A stretch of DNA of 10,569 bases, taken from contig CAZJXF010000119.1 in the NCBI GenBank assembly GCA_964549995.1, forward strand, positions 1 through 10,569. Reading direction: 5' to 3'. Within the stretch, counting starts at the first letter, position 1. Every line of letters begins with the position of its first letter. The translations under genes were made by a program, and so were the position numbers. Below the pieces are notes generated by a model, which did no database searches, was not told where the DNA came from, and worked only from the letters and a program-made list of their open reading frames with translations. The stretch is from Desulfatirhabdium sp964549995. Lineage in GTDB: Bacteria > Desulfobacterota > Desulfobacteria > Desulfobacterales > Desulfatirhabdiaceae. Positions 1 to 6,400 of the stretch are shown here, in pieces.

Positions 1-156
1 CAAACAAGTTTCCGCTGCAGCATCAAAAGGCGTACCCGCCCCCATGCTCAGGCCCAGAACCACCCGAAAATCGGGAGTAGATCGACTTTTTGCGAAGTCG
101 TCATGTCTTGCCTATGAGGTGAGAATCTTACTCAGGCAAGGGGGATTACTGCCAGC
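1..156. other. Gene-poor leader upstream of the AmpG-like gene
   Basis: No convincing gene is visible. It contains a perfect small hairpin at 63-75 (CCCGA, loop AAA, TCGGG) and one copy of the dispersed TTTTTGCGAA repeat at 84-102. A minus-strand reading frame runs off the left edge and gives a protein-like stretch (GLSMGAGTPFD), but it has no ribosome binding site and only about 35 codons fall inside the window, so I do not call it. No strong -35/-10 pair was found ahead of the gene at 177. Confidence 0.5.
84..102 (+). repeat. Dispersed TTTTTGCGAA repeat, copy A
   Basis: The sequence GACTTTTTGCGAAGTCGTC is itself partly palindromic (GACTT/AAGTC arms). The 16-mer GATCGACTTTTTGCGA (80-95) recurs exactly at 2177-2192, and the GCGAAGTCGTC half recurs in inverted orientation at 2048-2058. 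It lies in the leader upstream of the AmpG-like gene. Confidence 0.8.
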
Positions 157-176
157 GGAGGGAGAAAGCCACGTCC

Positions 177-1415
177 GTGATGTCGATTCGAAGGCGCTTG
201 TGGAGCAGGGATATTGCAGTCCGCATGGGCATTACCTTTACGATGGGGTTTTCGAGCGGGCTGCCCCTGCTACTGACTCTTACGCTGCTTCAGGCCTGGA
301 TGAAAACGCTTGCCGTCGATCTTTCCATGATCGGGCTCATGTCCCTCGTAGGGCTTCCCTATACCCTCAAATTCCTCTGGGCGCCCTTCCTTGATCGGTA
401 TGTCCTGCCTTTTCTTGGTAGAAGAAGGGGATGGCTTCTGGTCTCTCAGATCGGGCTCGTTCTGACAATTTTCGCTCTGGGATGGAGCGATCCGGTTCGA
501 CATCCGCTGTGGACGGGATGGGCGGCCCTTCTGGTCAGTTTTTTCAGCGCCACACAGGACATTGTCGTCGATGCCTACCGTAGGGAACATCTTCCGACCG
601 AAGAATTGGGGCTCGGTTCGGCCCTGTATGTGAACGGGTATCGGCTTGCCATGCTTTTTGCCTCGGGCGGTGGACTCATTCTGGCCGACCATCTGTCCTT
701 TCCGATGGTATATGCCATCATGGCCGCATGCATGGTCCCGGGCATCTTGACAACCCTGCTTGCTCCCGAACCTGCAGCAGAGAGCGGTGTTCCGAAAACC
801 CTTCAGGAAGCGGTGATCGAGCCGCTGCGGGATTTCTTCAAGAAGCCTCTCGCCATATGGATTCTGTCCTTCATTCTTCTTTACAAGATCGGTGATACCA
901 TGGCCAATGCCATGACGATTCCCTTCTATCTGGAATTGGGATTCAGCAAAACCGACATCGGAGCCGTCGTCAAATTGTTCGGCTTTTGGGCTACACTCGT
1001 CGGAAGCGTTGTCGGAGGAATGTGGCTTCTCAAGATCGGCATTATGAAAGGACTATGGATCTTCGGATTTTTGCAAGCCATTTCCACGGCTGGTTTCAGC
1101 TTGCTCGCCGTTATGGGTCCTGTGACCGCGATGCTGGCGGCTGTGGTGGTCGTGGAAAACCTCACCGGAGGCATGGGCACTTCCGCCTATACGGCCTACA
1201 TGGCTCAGATGACCAACAAGCGGTTTACGGCGACGCAATATGCCCTGCTCAGCTCCCTGATGGGGGTTCCTCGGGTCATTGCCGCGGCGCCGACGGGGTA
1301 TATGGCCCAGATCACCGGGTGGCCGGCGTTTTTCCTGTGGTGTACGGCTGCTGCAATTCCCGGGTTGATTGTTTTGTATGGGATTGGAAGACGCACCCAT
1401 GAGCCTGTCGGCTGA
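177..1415 (+). CDS. ampG: AmpG-like muropeptide permease (MFS transporter)
   Basis: This 412-aa protein is hydrophobic throughout, consistent with about 12 membrane helices of a major facilitator. Known role of AmpG: proton-coupled import of GlcNAc-anhydro-MurNAc peptides across the inner membrane for peptidoglycan recycling. Sequence signs are close matches to the AmpG signature blocks: GFSSGLP (residues 24-30), FLWAPFLDRY (66-75), GRRRGW (81-86), QDIVVDAYRREHLP (127-140) and NGYRLAML (153-160). It is shorter than E. coli AmpG (491 aa), apparently lacking the C-terminal extra helices. The start is GTG at 177, 11 nt after a strong GGAGGGAGA site (157-165); the ATG at 180 is the alternative. 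The next gene overlaps its end by 17 bp, implying co-translation. Substrate is inferred from family; other AmpG-clade members may carry related sugars. Confidence 0.88.
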   Translation: MMSIRRRLWSRDIAVRMGITFTMGFSSGLPLLLTLTLLQAWMKTLAVDLSMIGLMSLVGLPYTLKFLWAPFLDRYVLPFLGRRRGWLLVSQIGLVLTIFALGWSDPVRHPLWTGWAALLVSFFSATQDIVVDAYRREHLPTEELGLGSALYVNGYRLAMLFASGGGLILADHLSFPMVYAIMAACMVPGILTTLLAPEPAAESGVPKTLQEAVIEPLRDFFKKPLAIWILSFILLYKIGDTMANAMTIPFYLELGFSKTDIGAVVKLFGFWATLVGSVVGGMWLLKIGIMKGLWIFGFLQAISTAGFSLLAVMGPVTAMLAAVVVVENLTGGMGTSAYTAYMAQMTNKRFTATQYALLSSLMGVPRVIAAAPTGYMAQITGWPAFFLWCTAAAIPGLIVLYGIGRRTHEPVG

Positions 1416-2049
1416 AGAACGACGAAACCGCGGCTGTCTCAGATGTGGTACCTGCTGCAGGAAAGGCGGCCCCTCACTTCATATCGAAGACAGGCATCTT
1501 GTGGAAACCGGGAAGATTCCGCTTTCCGCTTTGGTGACCATTCGAAAAGGGGAGTGGGTGTTCGATGGTCTGAAGGGAGCGGTGCGGCGAACGGAAAGAG
1601 AGTTTGTCCGCATTCGAGGGAAAGACAATGTCGGATGGACCTGCATCTATTGGGATGAGGTAGGGCATGCCTGTCAGATATACCCAGATCGCCCGATCGA
1701 ATGTCGTGCTCTGGCCTGTTGGGACACGAGCGCCATCGAAGCCATTTACGAGCATCCGAGGTTGACGAGGGCCGACATCCTGAAGGGTGCGCCGCCTCAG
1801 TGGATGGAACTGATCGATGCTCATGAAGAACAGTGCGACATCGATCGATTGATGGGGTGGCTTGGGTGGGAAAGGACCGACGGGGATTCACGTGTATCCG
1901 TGATCGAAATGCTTGCCTTCGATGAGCATATGCGCAGGCTTACGGTCGAGCGATCCCGTGTCGATCCGGCCATTCTTCCGTTTCTATTTGGAAGACTCCT
2001 GCGTGAGATGGTGCCTCTATTGCGTCGTTTGGTTCAAAGCAATAGGTGA
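1399..2049 (+). CDS. YkgJ-family CxxCxxCC zinc/iron-chelating protein
   Basis: This 216-aa soluble protein carries the family hallmark CLRCGTCC at residues 13-20 (Cys13, 16, 19, 20). A second cysteine set follows at Cys82, Cys92, Cys102 and Cys107, within the typical context CQIYPDRPIECRALAC. The family (PF03692, which also includes flagellin N-methylase FliB) is predicted to bind zinc or an iron-sulfur centre; its biochemical role is mostly unknown. I chose ATG 1399 rather than an in-frame start at 1369 because it has GGAAG (1386-1390) eight bases upstream and places the cysteine motif near the N-terminus as usual. It overlaps the AmpG-like gene by 17 bp, so the two are probably co-expressed, but a functional link is not established. 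The TGA stop (2047-2049) is shared with the first bases of a dispersed repeat. Confidence 0.88.
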   Translation: MSLSAEERRNRGCLRCGTCCRKGGPSLHIEDRHLVETGKIPLSALVTIRKGEWVFDGLKGAVRRTEREFVRIRGKDNVGWTCIYWDEVGHACQIYPDRPIECRALACWDTSAIEAIYEHPRLTRADILKGAPPQWMELIDAHEEQCDIDRLMGWLGWERTDGDSRVSVIEMLAFDEHMRRLTVERSRVDPAILPFLFGRLLREMVPLLRRLVQSNR

Positions 2050-2171
2050 CGACTTCGCAAAAAGGCCGGATGCTGTGTCGTGCTGCATCCTTCGTCGTTG
2101 CGGCGTACGTCTAACTACGCCTCACAGACAGGATTTGCACTTCTTGCCTGCCGCCTTTTTGCGAAGCTGTC
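2048..2171. repeat. 124-bp MITE-like element with inverted ends (repeat copies B and C)
   Basis: The left end (2048-2069, copy B, minus orientation) and the right end (2150-2171, copy C, plus orientation) are inverted repeats matching at 18 of 22 positions, both centred on CTTTTTGCGAAG. The interior has no reading frame that looks like protein. The right-hand 20-mer CCGCCTTTTTGCGAAGCTGT (2151-2170) is repeated exactly at 10033-10052. No target-site duplication was clear. The left end begins inside the stop codon of the YkgJ-family gene. It may be a non-autonomous mobile element or a composite of small REP-like units; which one cannot be told from one copy. Confidence 0.65.
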
Positions 2172-2180
2172 CATAGGATC

Positions 2181-2220
2181 GACTTTTTGCGAATCCATCA
2201 AAGATGATGGTCTCGCAAAC
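2181..2220. repeat. Hairpin repeat, copy D (possible terminator between convergent genes)
   Basis: GACTTTTTGCGAATCCATC (2181-2199) is followed by a complementary arm. Positions 2186-2199 pair with 2206-2219 at 12 of 14 positions, with a 6-nt loop. The same architecture recurs at 10358-10402. Between the plus-strand gene ending at 2049 and the minus-strand gene ending at 2249, the stem could serve as a bidirectional terminator; that function is an inference, as there is no clean stem plus U-run. Confidence 0.65.
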
Positions 2221-2243
2221 AGGCAACGGGCCAGTACTTCTTC

Positions 2244-2265
2244 ACTGCCTACTGCCCACTACTCC
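2244..2265. repeat. Short ACTGCC(T/C) direct microrepeat
   Basis: ACTGCCT is followed by ACTGCCC and then ACTACTCC. The minus-strand lipoprotein gene terminates in this tract (stop at 2249-2251), so its last few residues (SSGQ) are encoded by low-complexity repeat-like sequence. Confidence 0.5.
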
Positions 2266-2806
2266 CCAGCTTCTTCTTTGCCGGTGCCAGCTCGTCCGGC
2301 AAGCGTGAAATATCCTCCGAAAGGATCCACACGCCTCCCTTGGCTTCACAGGATGCCCGATCTCTGGCAATGGGCATCCAAATGCCGCCCTGTATTTGGC
2401 AAGCATTGGGGTCGGTAGCATTCGCGCCCGCACAAGTCGAAGTGTCGGCGCGACCATCCGGACGCATGCAATAGGCACAGCGGTAGGCTTCCCCTCTTAG
2501 GATGGCATTCTCCCCAAGATTGACAAAGAGATGGGTCGCACCGATCCGGGATGCATTCTCCATGAGGTCGGTGAGGGAATTGTGATAGGCTGCAGAACTG
2601 GAAAGGCTGGACGATTGACCTGTCACATGAGCGAGAAATTCGCATTTGGCCTTGCATTCTTCCATTTCTTCCGCTGCCAGCAGACGCACCTTGGCGGCAG
2701 GCGCAGACATACGGTTGGTTGCGCAGGAAAGAAAGCCGCTCAGCATCAATAGGATTGCCATCAGGATAACGCTTTGTATCGAAGTCTGTCGAATTTGGAA
2801 ATTCAT
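2249..2806 (-). CDS. Cysteine-rich DUF4156-like lipoprotein
   Basis: This 185-aa protein has an N-terminal signal (hydrophobic residues 12-27) ending in a lipobox-like GFLSC with Cys28 as the probable lipidated residue; Phe at -3 is less usual. The CEFLAHVTG stretch (residues 55-63), followed by an IGATHLFVN segment, resembles DUF4156 lipoproteins of unknown function. Beyond that it is unusually cysteine-rich: CAYC at 110-113, Cys125, and two C-x3-GG-x-W motifs (Cys136 and Cys153). It should lie in the periplasm or outer membrane, where disulfides could form. The start is supported by GGAGG at 2815-2819, 8 nt upstream of ATG. It is the last gene of the minus-strand operon, 69 bp after the Wzz-like gene. 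Function is unknown; an accessory role in polymer export is only guilt by association. Confidence 0.75.
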   Translation of the reverse strand: MNFQIRQTSIQSVILMAILLMLSGFLSCATNRMSAPAAKVRLLAAEEMEECKAKCEFLAHVTGQSSSLSSSAAYHNSLTDLMENASRIGATHLFVNLGENAILRGEAYRCAYCMRPDGRADTSTCAGANATDPNACQIQGGIWMPIARDRASCEAKGGVWILSEDISRLPDELAPAKKKLGSSGQ

Positions 2807-2875
2807 CCAGCATTCCTCCGGTTGTTTGCACAGCAGGTGCCGGGAAAAGGCTATTCTATGTTGCTTGATGTAAGA

Positions 2876-3991
2876 CTATGAAATCCTAGGAATTCGACCG
2901 ATGATCGGGGCTTTCGTTGCGGACAAGATGTCTTGAGCATGCCGAATCGGTGCGGCAAGATAATCGATCAGCAGGCAAAGCCCGATGCCAAGACCCAGAC
3001 CTCCCAGAACGCCGCCAATCAGGATCTTCTGAGTGGTTTTTTTGGACGGCTCAGTGGCTGGTGCCGGATAGCTCAGGACCTTGATGTTGCCGCTGATGCC
3101 GGCCTCCTTCATGACAATTCCCAAATAGATTCTTTCGAGGTTTTCGTAACGCTCTCGGTAGCTGTCCACTTTTTTCTGAAGTCGATCGAGTTCGATCTGC
3201 AGCTCGACGTCTCCGGTCACCCGAACCTCGGCAGGAATTTCATATTCACGCTTGAATTCGATCAATTCGTTTTCGGCTTCCTGGAGTCTTTTCAATCCTT
3301 CATTCTTCTGCTCCTCGGCAAAGACATGTTCTCCTGAAATCTCTCGTTTGTTCTCTTCGAGGTTCAATGCCATCCATACTTCCAGATAGGCCTTGACGAT
3401 CATAGCCGCATTTTCAGGGACGACAGCCCTTGCAAAAATCCAGATCATGCTCGTGTGGGGCCGGCTGTAGACACTGACCCGCTCCTTGAGTTCCCGAACG
3501 AACAGATCCATCTGCTTTTCTTGAAAGGCGCCTGTTGCCTCTCGTTTGATCAGACGTTTGATGGTCTCGAGTCGCTTTTCTCCGATGACCATTTTGATCC
3601 CCCGAACCAAACCACCAATGATTTGGTCGCGCAGATTGAGAGGGGTTTCGAGGTCTTTTTTGACCGAAGAGGGAAGGATTTTCACCACCTCGATGATAAA
3701 CGAGTCGCTCTGCAGTTTGGCCTCTTCCGTGCTGACATAAGCCGGAGAGGCTTTCTGGGGGATGACGTCTTCTTGATTGAACGTTGAGGTAATCTTGGAT
3801 CGGGGCCTTTCCAGAAGGATGGTTGCCTGAGAAACATATTCGGGGTTGATCAGGCCGATCAGCCCCATGGCCAATAGCAACCCGGCTGCCAGGCATACCA
3901 GAACGATCATTTTCTTTTCGATGATCGGTTCGATGTATTTGGCGTAAAGAAATCCGATATCGATTTGCTGTTCCTGACCGGTTTCAGCCAT
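2876..3991 (-). CDS. Wzz/GNVR-type polysaccharide co-polymerase (chain-length determinant)
   Basis: This 371-aa inner-membrane protein has the PCP layout: a cytoplasmic N-terminus, TM1 (about residues 28-48), a large periplasmic domain rich in charged heptads with predicted coiled coil (about 215-300), and TM2 (about 323-342) followed by a short cytoplasmic tail. The PEYVSQATILLERP segment after TM1 is typical of the Wzz N-terminal domain. Family role: oligomerise in the inner membrane and set the length or drive export of a surface polysaccharide, together with a BY-kinase partner. It has no fused kinase; the kinase-like protein is the preceding gene, 23 bp upstream. The start ATG 3991 is preceded by AGAGGA at 7-nt spacing, and the stop is TAG. 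No polymerase, flippase or glycosyltransferase gene is in the window, so the polymer cannot be named. Confidence 0.85.
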   Translation of the reverse strand: MAETGQEQQIDIGFLYAKYIEPIIEKKMIVLVCLAAGLLLAMGLIGLINPEYVSQATILLERPRSKITSTFNQEDVIPQKASPAYVSTEEAKLQSDSFIIEVVKILPSSVKKDLETPLNLRDQIIGGLVRGIKMVIGEKRLETIKRLIKREATGAFQEKQMDLFVRELKERVSVYSRPHTSMIWIFARAVVPENAAMIVKAYLEVWMALNLEENKREISGEHVFAEEQKNEGLKRLQEAENELIEFKREYEIPAEVRVTGDVELQIELDRLQKKVDSYRERYENLERIYLGIVMKEAGISGNIKVLSYPAPATEPSKKTTQKILIGGVLGGLGLGIGLCLLIDYLAAPIRHAQDILSATKAPIIGRIPRIS

Positions 3992-4014
3992 CTTTCATCC
4001 TCTGTCGTAAACGG

Positions 4015-5256
4015 TCACTGGTTGTATACAATTCCGACGATATTGCCGCCGTCCTGCGCAATCGCCTGAACCGTGTTCACCAATGCAGCCCGAGACGTAT
4101 GTTTGTTGCGGGTGATGACGATGATCACATCGCTCATTCGACCCAGCAAGATGGGATCGACGTTGTTCCGATTACGGACGAGTACAGGAGAGGTATCCAA
4201 AAGCACCATATCGAATTCGTTCTTAATATCCTCCAAAAAAGATTCCAGAAAATCCTTGTTGAGATATTGGGCCATATTCTTGATTGGAGCTCCGGCGGAT
4301 ATGAGTTTCAGGTTCGGCAGTTCCGTGTCCTTGACAACGTCGGACCAGTGAACTGTTCCTTGAGCGATGTCTCCGAAGCCGTTTTCAAGGGGAAGCCCGA
4401 ATGGGATGTGCAGTTGCGGCCTTCGCATGTTCAAATCGACCAGCAGAAGATTCAGTTGGGTGTATGCTGCAGCGTTGAGACCCAAAACAGAGACCATGAA
4501 GGTGTTTCCGGTATTGTCATATGGACTGGCAGCCATCACCACTTTTTTATGGAAGACTCCCCCAAGGGAGGTCAGCACTTTTTCACGAATTCTGTAAACC
4601 TCCGCATAATTGAACGCTTGTTTGATCAACTGAGGGGAAAGGGGAGGGCACGTCCCGTTTTCCAAGGGTTTGAACAGAGATTGGGAAAGCGCTTTTCGCT
4701 TCGGTTTGGCTTTAGGGGTGATATCTGTAGCAGCCGGTTTTGCAGATGGGATTACCGACGGCTGTTTCGGTTGGTCCCCCACAGCTGGTTCGGGGGACTC
4801 CAAAGACCCAACTGCAGGGGATTTGGTTTTAGACGTAAAGAAGAGCTTGAGTTTTTCGAAAAGCTTCGGTTGGGCGGCTTTTGAAACCGTGTCCGACGAG
4901 GCCGTTATACTGGCTGCTGCCGCTGTCGCTTCAGCAGCTGTGGGTGTCGGATGAATCTCATTCAATACTTCGACGTGCTCCTCTTGAACCGGATTGATCT
5001 CGCGGATTTCAAGATGATCTTCCTCTTGTGCAGGCGTAACCGGAATGGCGTTAATCTCATCCAGATCGATCCCTTGGATAGGATTGATCTCGATCAACTC
5101 GTCCTCATCGGTAGGCCCTTTCCGTTGCGGTTTGACAGCGATCTCATCGAGGTTGATTCCTTCGAACGGATTGATGTCCAACACCTTCGGAATCGTACCA
5201 AACAGATCGTTTTCGGTGATTTCTTCATTTCTGGGTTTGGGCTGCGTTGCGGACAA
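4015..5256 (-). CDS. CpsD/BY-kinase-like protein with degenerate Walker A and repeat-bearing N-terminal extension
   Basis: About 413 aa from a TTG start. The C-terminal domain (about 199-413) is homologous to bacterial tyrosine kinases of the CpsD/CapB type. It has a Walker A' strand LLLVDLNMRRP (Asp274), the linker ISAGAPIKNMAQYL, and a Walker B strand MVLLDTSPVL (Asp354). The P-loop, however, reads SPYDNTGNT (244-252), with Asn251 where the ATP-binding Lys of GK(S/T) belongs, and the C-terminus ends at GIVYNQ without a tyrosine cluster. It is therefore probably a pseudokinase that still serves as the partner of the Wzz-like protein. Residues 27-101 hold three INPxx(GI)-type repeats spaced 29-30 residues apart, followed by a Pro/Ala/Lys-rich linker (about 103-188). 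There is no in-frame ATG before the domain. TTG 5256 is chosen because AGAGGTGG lies 6 nt upstream; TTG 5277 and GTG 5184 are alternatives. It overlaps the ParA gene end. Confidence 0.8.
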   Translation of the reverse strand: MSATQPKPRNEEITENDLFGTIPKVLDINPFEGINLDEIAVKPQRKGPTDEDELIEINPIQGIDLDEINAIPVTPAQEEDHLEIREINPVQEEHVEVLNEIHPTPTAAEATAAAASITASSDTVSKAAQPKLFEKLKLFFTSKTKSPAVGSLESPEPAVGDQPKQPSVIPSAKPAATDITPKAKPKRKALSQSLFKPLENGTCPPLSPQLIKQAFNYAEVYRIREKVLTSLGGVFHKKVVMAASPYDNTGNTFMVSVLGLNAAAYTQLNLLLVDLNMRRPQLHIPFGLPLENGFGDIAQGTVHWSDVVKDTELPNLKLISAGAPIKNMAQYLNKDFLESFLEDIKNEFDMVLLDTSPVLVRNRNNVDPILLGRMSDVIIVITRNKHTSRAALVNTVQAIAQDGGNIVGIVYNQ

Positions 5257-6037
5257 TGGCCACCACCTCTCGTGCAAGATTCTTATAGTCTACGGCACCT
5301 GGAGAATCCGTATCGAAACCGAAGATGGTTTTCCGCTTGATATGGGCTTTGTCGATATCGACGGAAAAGCGAATAATCGTATCGAAAAGGAGAATTTTCT
5401 TGGTATTAAAAAACCGAATCATTTTTTCTCGGTTTTTTACATAAATATCCGCCCGATTGTCGAATTTGGTCAACAGGATACCCAAAAGTTTCAGCTTGTC
5501 GTTCTGGGTCCGAATGGTCTGGATCAGCTTGAGAAACGTGGCAAGCCCGTCGAGGGCGAATTGATCCGATGTCGGAATGGGAACAATAATATACTGGGAA
5601 ATCATCAGGGCGTTGTGCACCATGGTGCCAATATTGGGGGGGGTGTCGATCAAAACAAACTGGTATTTTCCCAATCCGTTGTCGTTTCGGATCAACCGTT
5701 GGAATCCCAGTACGGAATCGGCTGTTGTGGATGCCGATCGCTCCCACACCATACATTGAATCGTGTTGGGGACCACATCCACTCGCGGATTGGCCGTCTG
5801 GCAAGCCATTGATGTCATCCTGCCATCCCGAATGGGGGCTGCCAGTGCCTTGACCAGGGAATAGCGCTCCCGCAGCTCGATGTCCGGAAGCAAAATCGAT
5901 GTGGAATTTCCCTGTGGATCCGCATCGATGACCAAAACATTGTAGCCCTCCCGACCAAGTGCATCCGAGAGGTTTACGGTGGTGGTCGTTTTGCCGACAC
6001 CTCCCTTGTGATTTCCGATGGTGATGATGACTGGCAT
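5225..6037 (-). CDS. ParA/Soj-family ATPase
   Basis: This 270-aa protein has all ParA signatures: deviant Walker A KGGVGKTTT (residues 11-19, signature Lys11 and Lys16), Walker A' DADPQGN (38-44), Walker B FVLIDTPP (127-134, Asp131) and the LTKFDNRAD segment (189-197). It lacks the extra N-terminal DNA-binding domain of plasmid P1-type ParA. Family role: an ATP-dependent dimer that uses the nucleoid or membrane to position cargo such as chromosomes, plasmids, chemoreceptor arrays or secretion complexes. No parB or parS-like site is visible. Because it overlaps the kinase-like gene and leads an operon with a Wzz-like protein, I infer positioning of the polysaccharide machinery rather than DNA partition. 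The start is ATG 6037 with an AAAGGAAAG tract upstream at somewhat long spacing. All catalytic residues are present. Confidence 0.88.
   Translation of the reverse strand: MPVIITIGNHKGGVGKTTTTVNLSDALGREGYNVLVIDADPQGNSTSILLPDIELRERYSLVKALAAPIRDGRMTSMACQTANPRVDVVPNTIQCMVWERSASTTADSVLGFQRLIRNDNGLGKYQFVLIDTPPNIGTMVHNALMISQYIIVPIPTSDQFALDGLATFLKLIQTIRTQNDKLKLLGILLTKFDNRADIYVKNREKMIRFFNTKKILLFDTIIRFSVDIDKAHIKRKTIFGFDTDSPGAVDYKNLAREVVAIVRNAAQTQK
5263..5270 (-). promoter_or_regulatory. Ribosome binding site deciding the TTG 5256 start
   Basis: AGAGGTGG on the minus strand lies 6 nt before TTG 5256, inside the coding end of the ParA gene. Neither TTG 5277 nor GTG 5184 has a comparable site. Translational coupling to the ParA gene is likely. 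Confidence 0.5.
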
Positions 6038-6121
6038 ATTCGGAATGCTTTCCTTTTTGATCCTATTTATCCATTTAAAAGAGTACTTACCATAGAATTA
6101 TTTTTGCAACAATCGTTATTT

Positions 6122-6138
6122 TCCGGATATTATCCGGA
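6122..6138. promoter_or_regulatory. Perfect 17-bp palindrome, candidate operator
   Basis: TCCGGATATTATCCGGA has two exactly complementary 8-base arms around a single central T. It lies 85 bp upstream of the ParA start and 263 bp upstream of the TPR gene. The size and symmetry fit a dimeric repressor or activator site controlling one or both divergent units; no regulator gene is in the window to pair with it. Confidence 0.45.
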
Positions 6139-6292
6139 TGCCCTCTTTCGAGGGGTGACAGGTCTGGAATTTTTTCGATCCTTCGTGAAGACGCAACGCT
6201 TTCCTACGAAAGGCGAATATCAGGAGTCAGAAGTCAGAATCAAAGCGGAAGAACCCTGCATTTTCAGGATCGGTGCTACGACGTTCATGTAT

Positions 6293-6307
6293 CGGGGTGA
6301 AACCCCG
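6293..6307 (+). other. GC-rich hairpin in the divergent region
   Basis: CGGGGT, loop GAA, ACCCCG form a perfect 6-bp stem. It is not followed by a T-run, so it is not a standard terminator. It lies just upstream of the predicted -35 at 6330; it would be in the leader RNA only if transcription begins further upstream. Confidence 0.4.
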
Positions 6308-6329
6308 GTTGCATGGGGAATGATCATGA

Positions 6330-6358
6330 TTGACAAATGCTGCATGGTACCTTAAAGC
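6330..6358 (+). promoter_or_regulatory. Predicted sigma-70 promoter for the TPR lipoprotein gene
   Basis: A perfect TTGACA -35 (6330-6335), a 17-bp spacer and a weak TAAAGC -10 (6353-6358), followed 42 nt later by the start codon. Spacing is ideal; the -10 matches consensus only in part, so activator help is possible. Confidence 0.4.
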
Positions 6359-6400
6359 TCGAAATCAAAGAATCGTCTGCAGACCATCTCACTGTGAAAG

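Larger units (their letters stand above)
6038..6400. other. Divergent intergenic control region
   Basis: These 363 bases separate two divergent transcription units. The half next to the ParA gene is AT-rich (6055-6120) and should hold its promoter, but no confident -35/-10 pair stands out. It also contains a 17-bp palindrome (6122-6138), a small CTTTC/GAAAG stem near 6199-6213, an AGTCAGA direct repeat near 6224-6240, a GC hairpin (6293-6307) and a promoter-like pair (6330-6358). Readable frames across it are not protein-like. Confidence 0.6.

Noticed and set aside
1..101. Minus-strand partial frame giving VVLGLSMGAGTPFDAAAE at the left edge
   Set aside because: Only about 35 codons are visible, there is no ribosome site at its GTG or ATG, and it starts right after a repeat copy. 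It may be a real gene start, but the window cannot show it.
2048..2220. CRISPR array from the clustered repeats
   Set aside because: Copies differ in orientation and flanks, spacing is irregular and there are no uniform spacers or cas genes.
4099..4884. 261-codon plus-strand frame opposite the kinase-like gene
   Set aside because: It lies wholly within a clear homologue on the other strand and has no protein-like features.
5225..6037. Plasmid or chromosome partition locus based on ParA
   Set aside because: There is no ParB gene or cluster of parS-like sites, and the downstream genes are for polysaccharide export.
6050..6120. Sigma-54 promoter for the ParA operon near the TTGCA motif
   Set aside because: The GG element is not at the required distance (15 bases instead of 10) from the GC.
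6241..6358. Cyclic-di-GMP (GEMM) or other riboswitch in the TPR gene leader
   Set aside because: Only a simple 6-bp hairpin is present; the conserved GEMM core sequences are absent.
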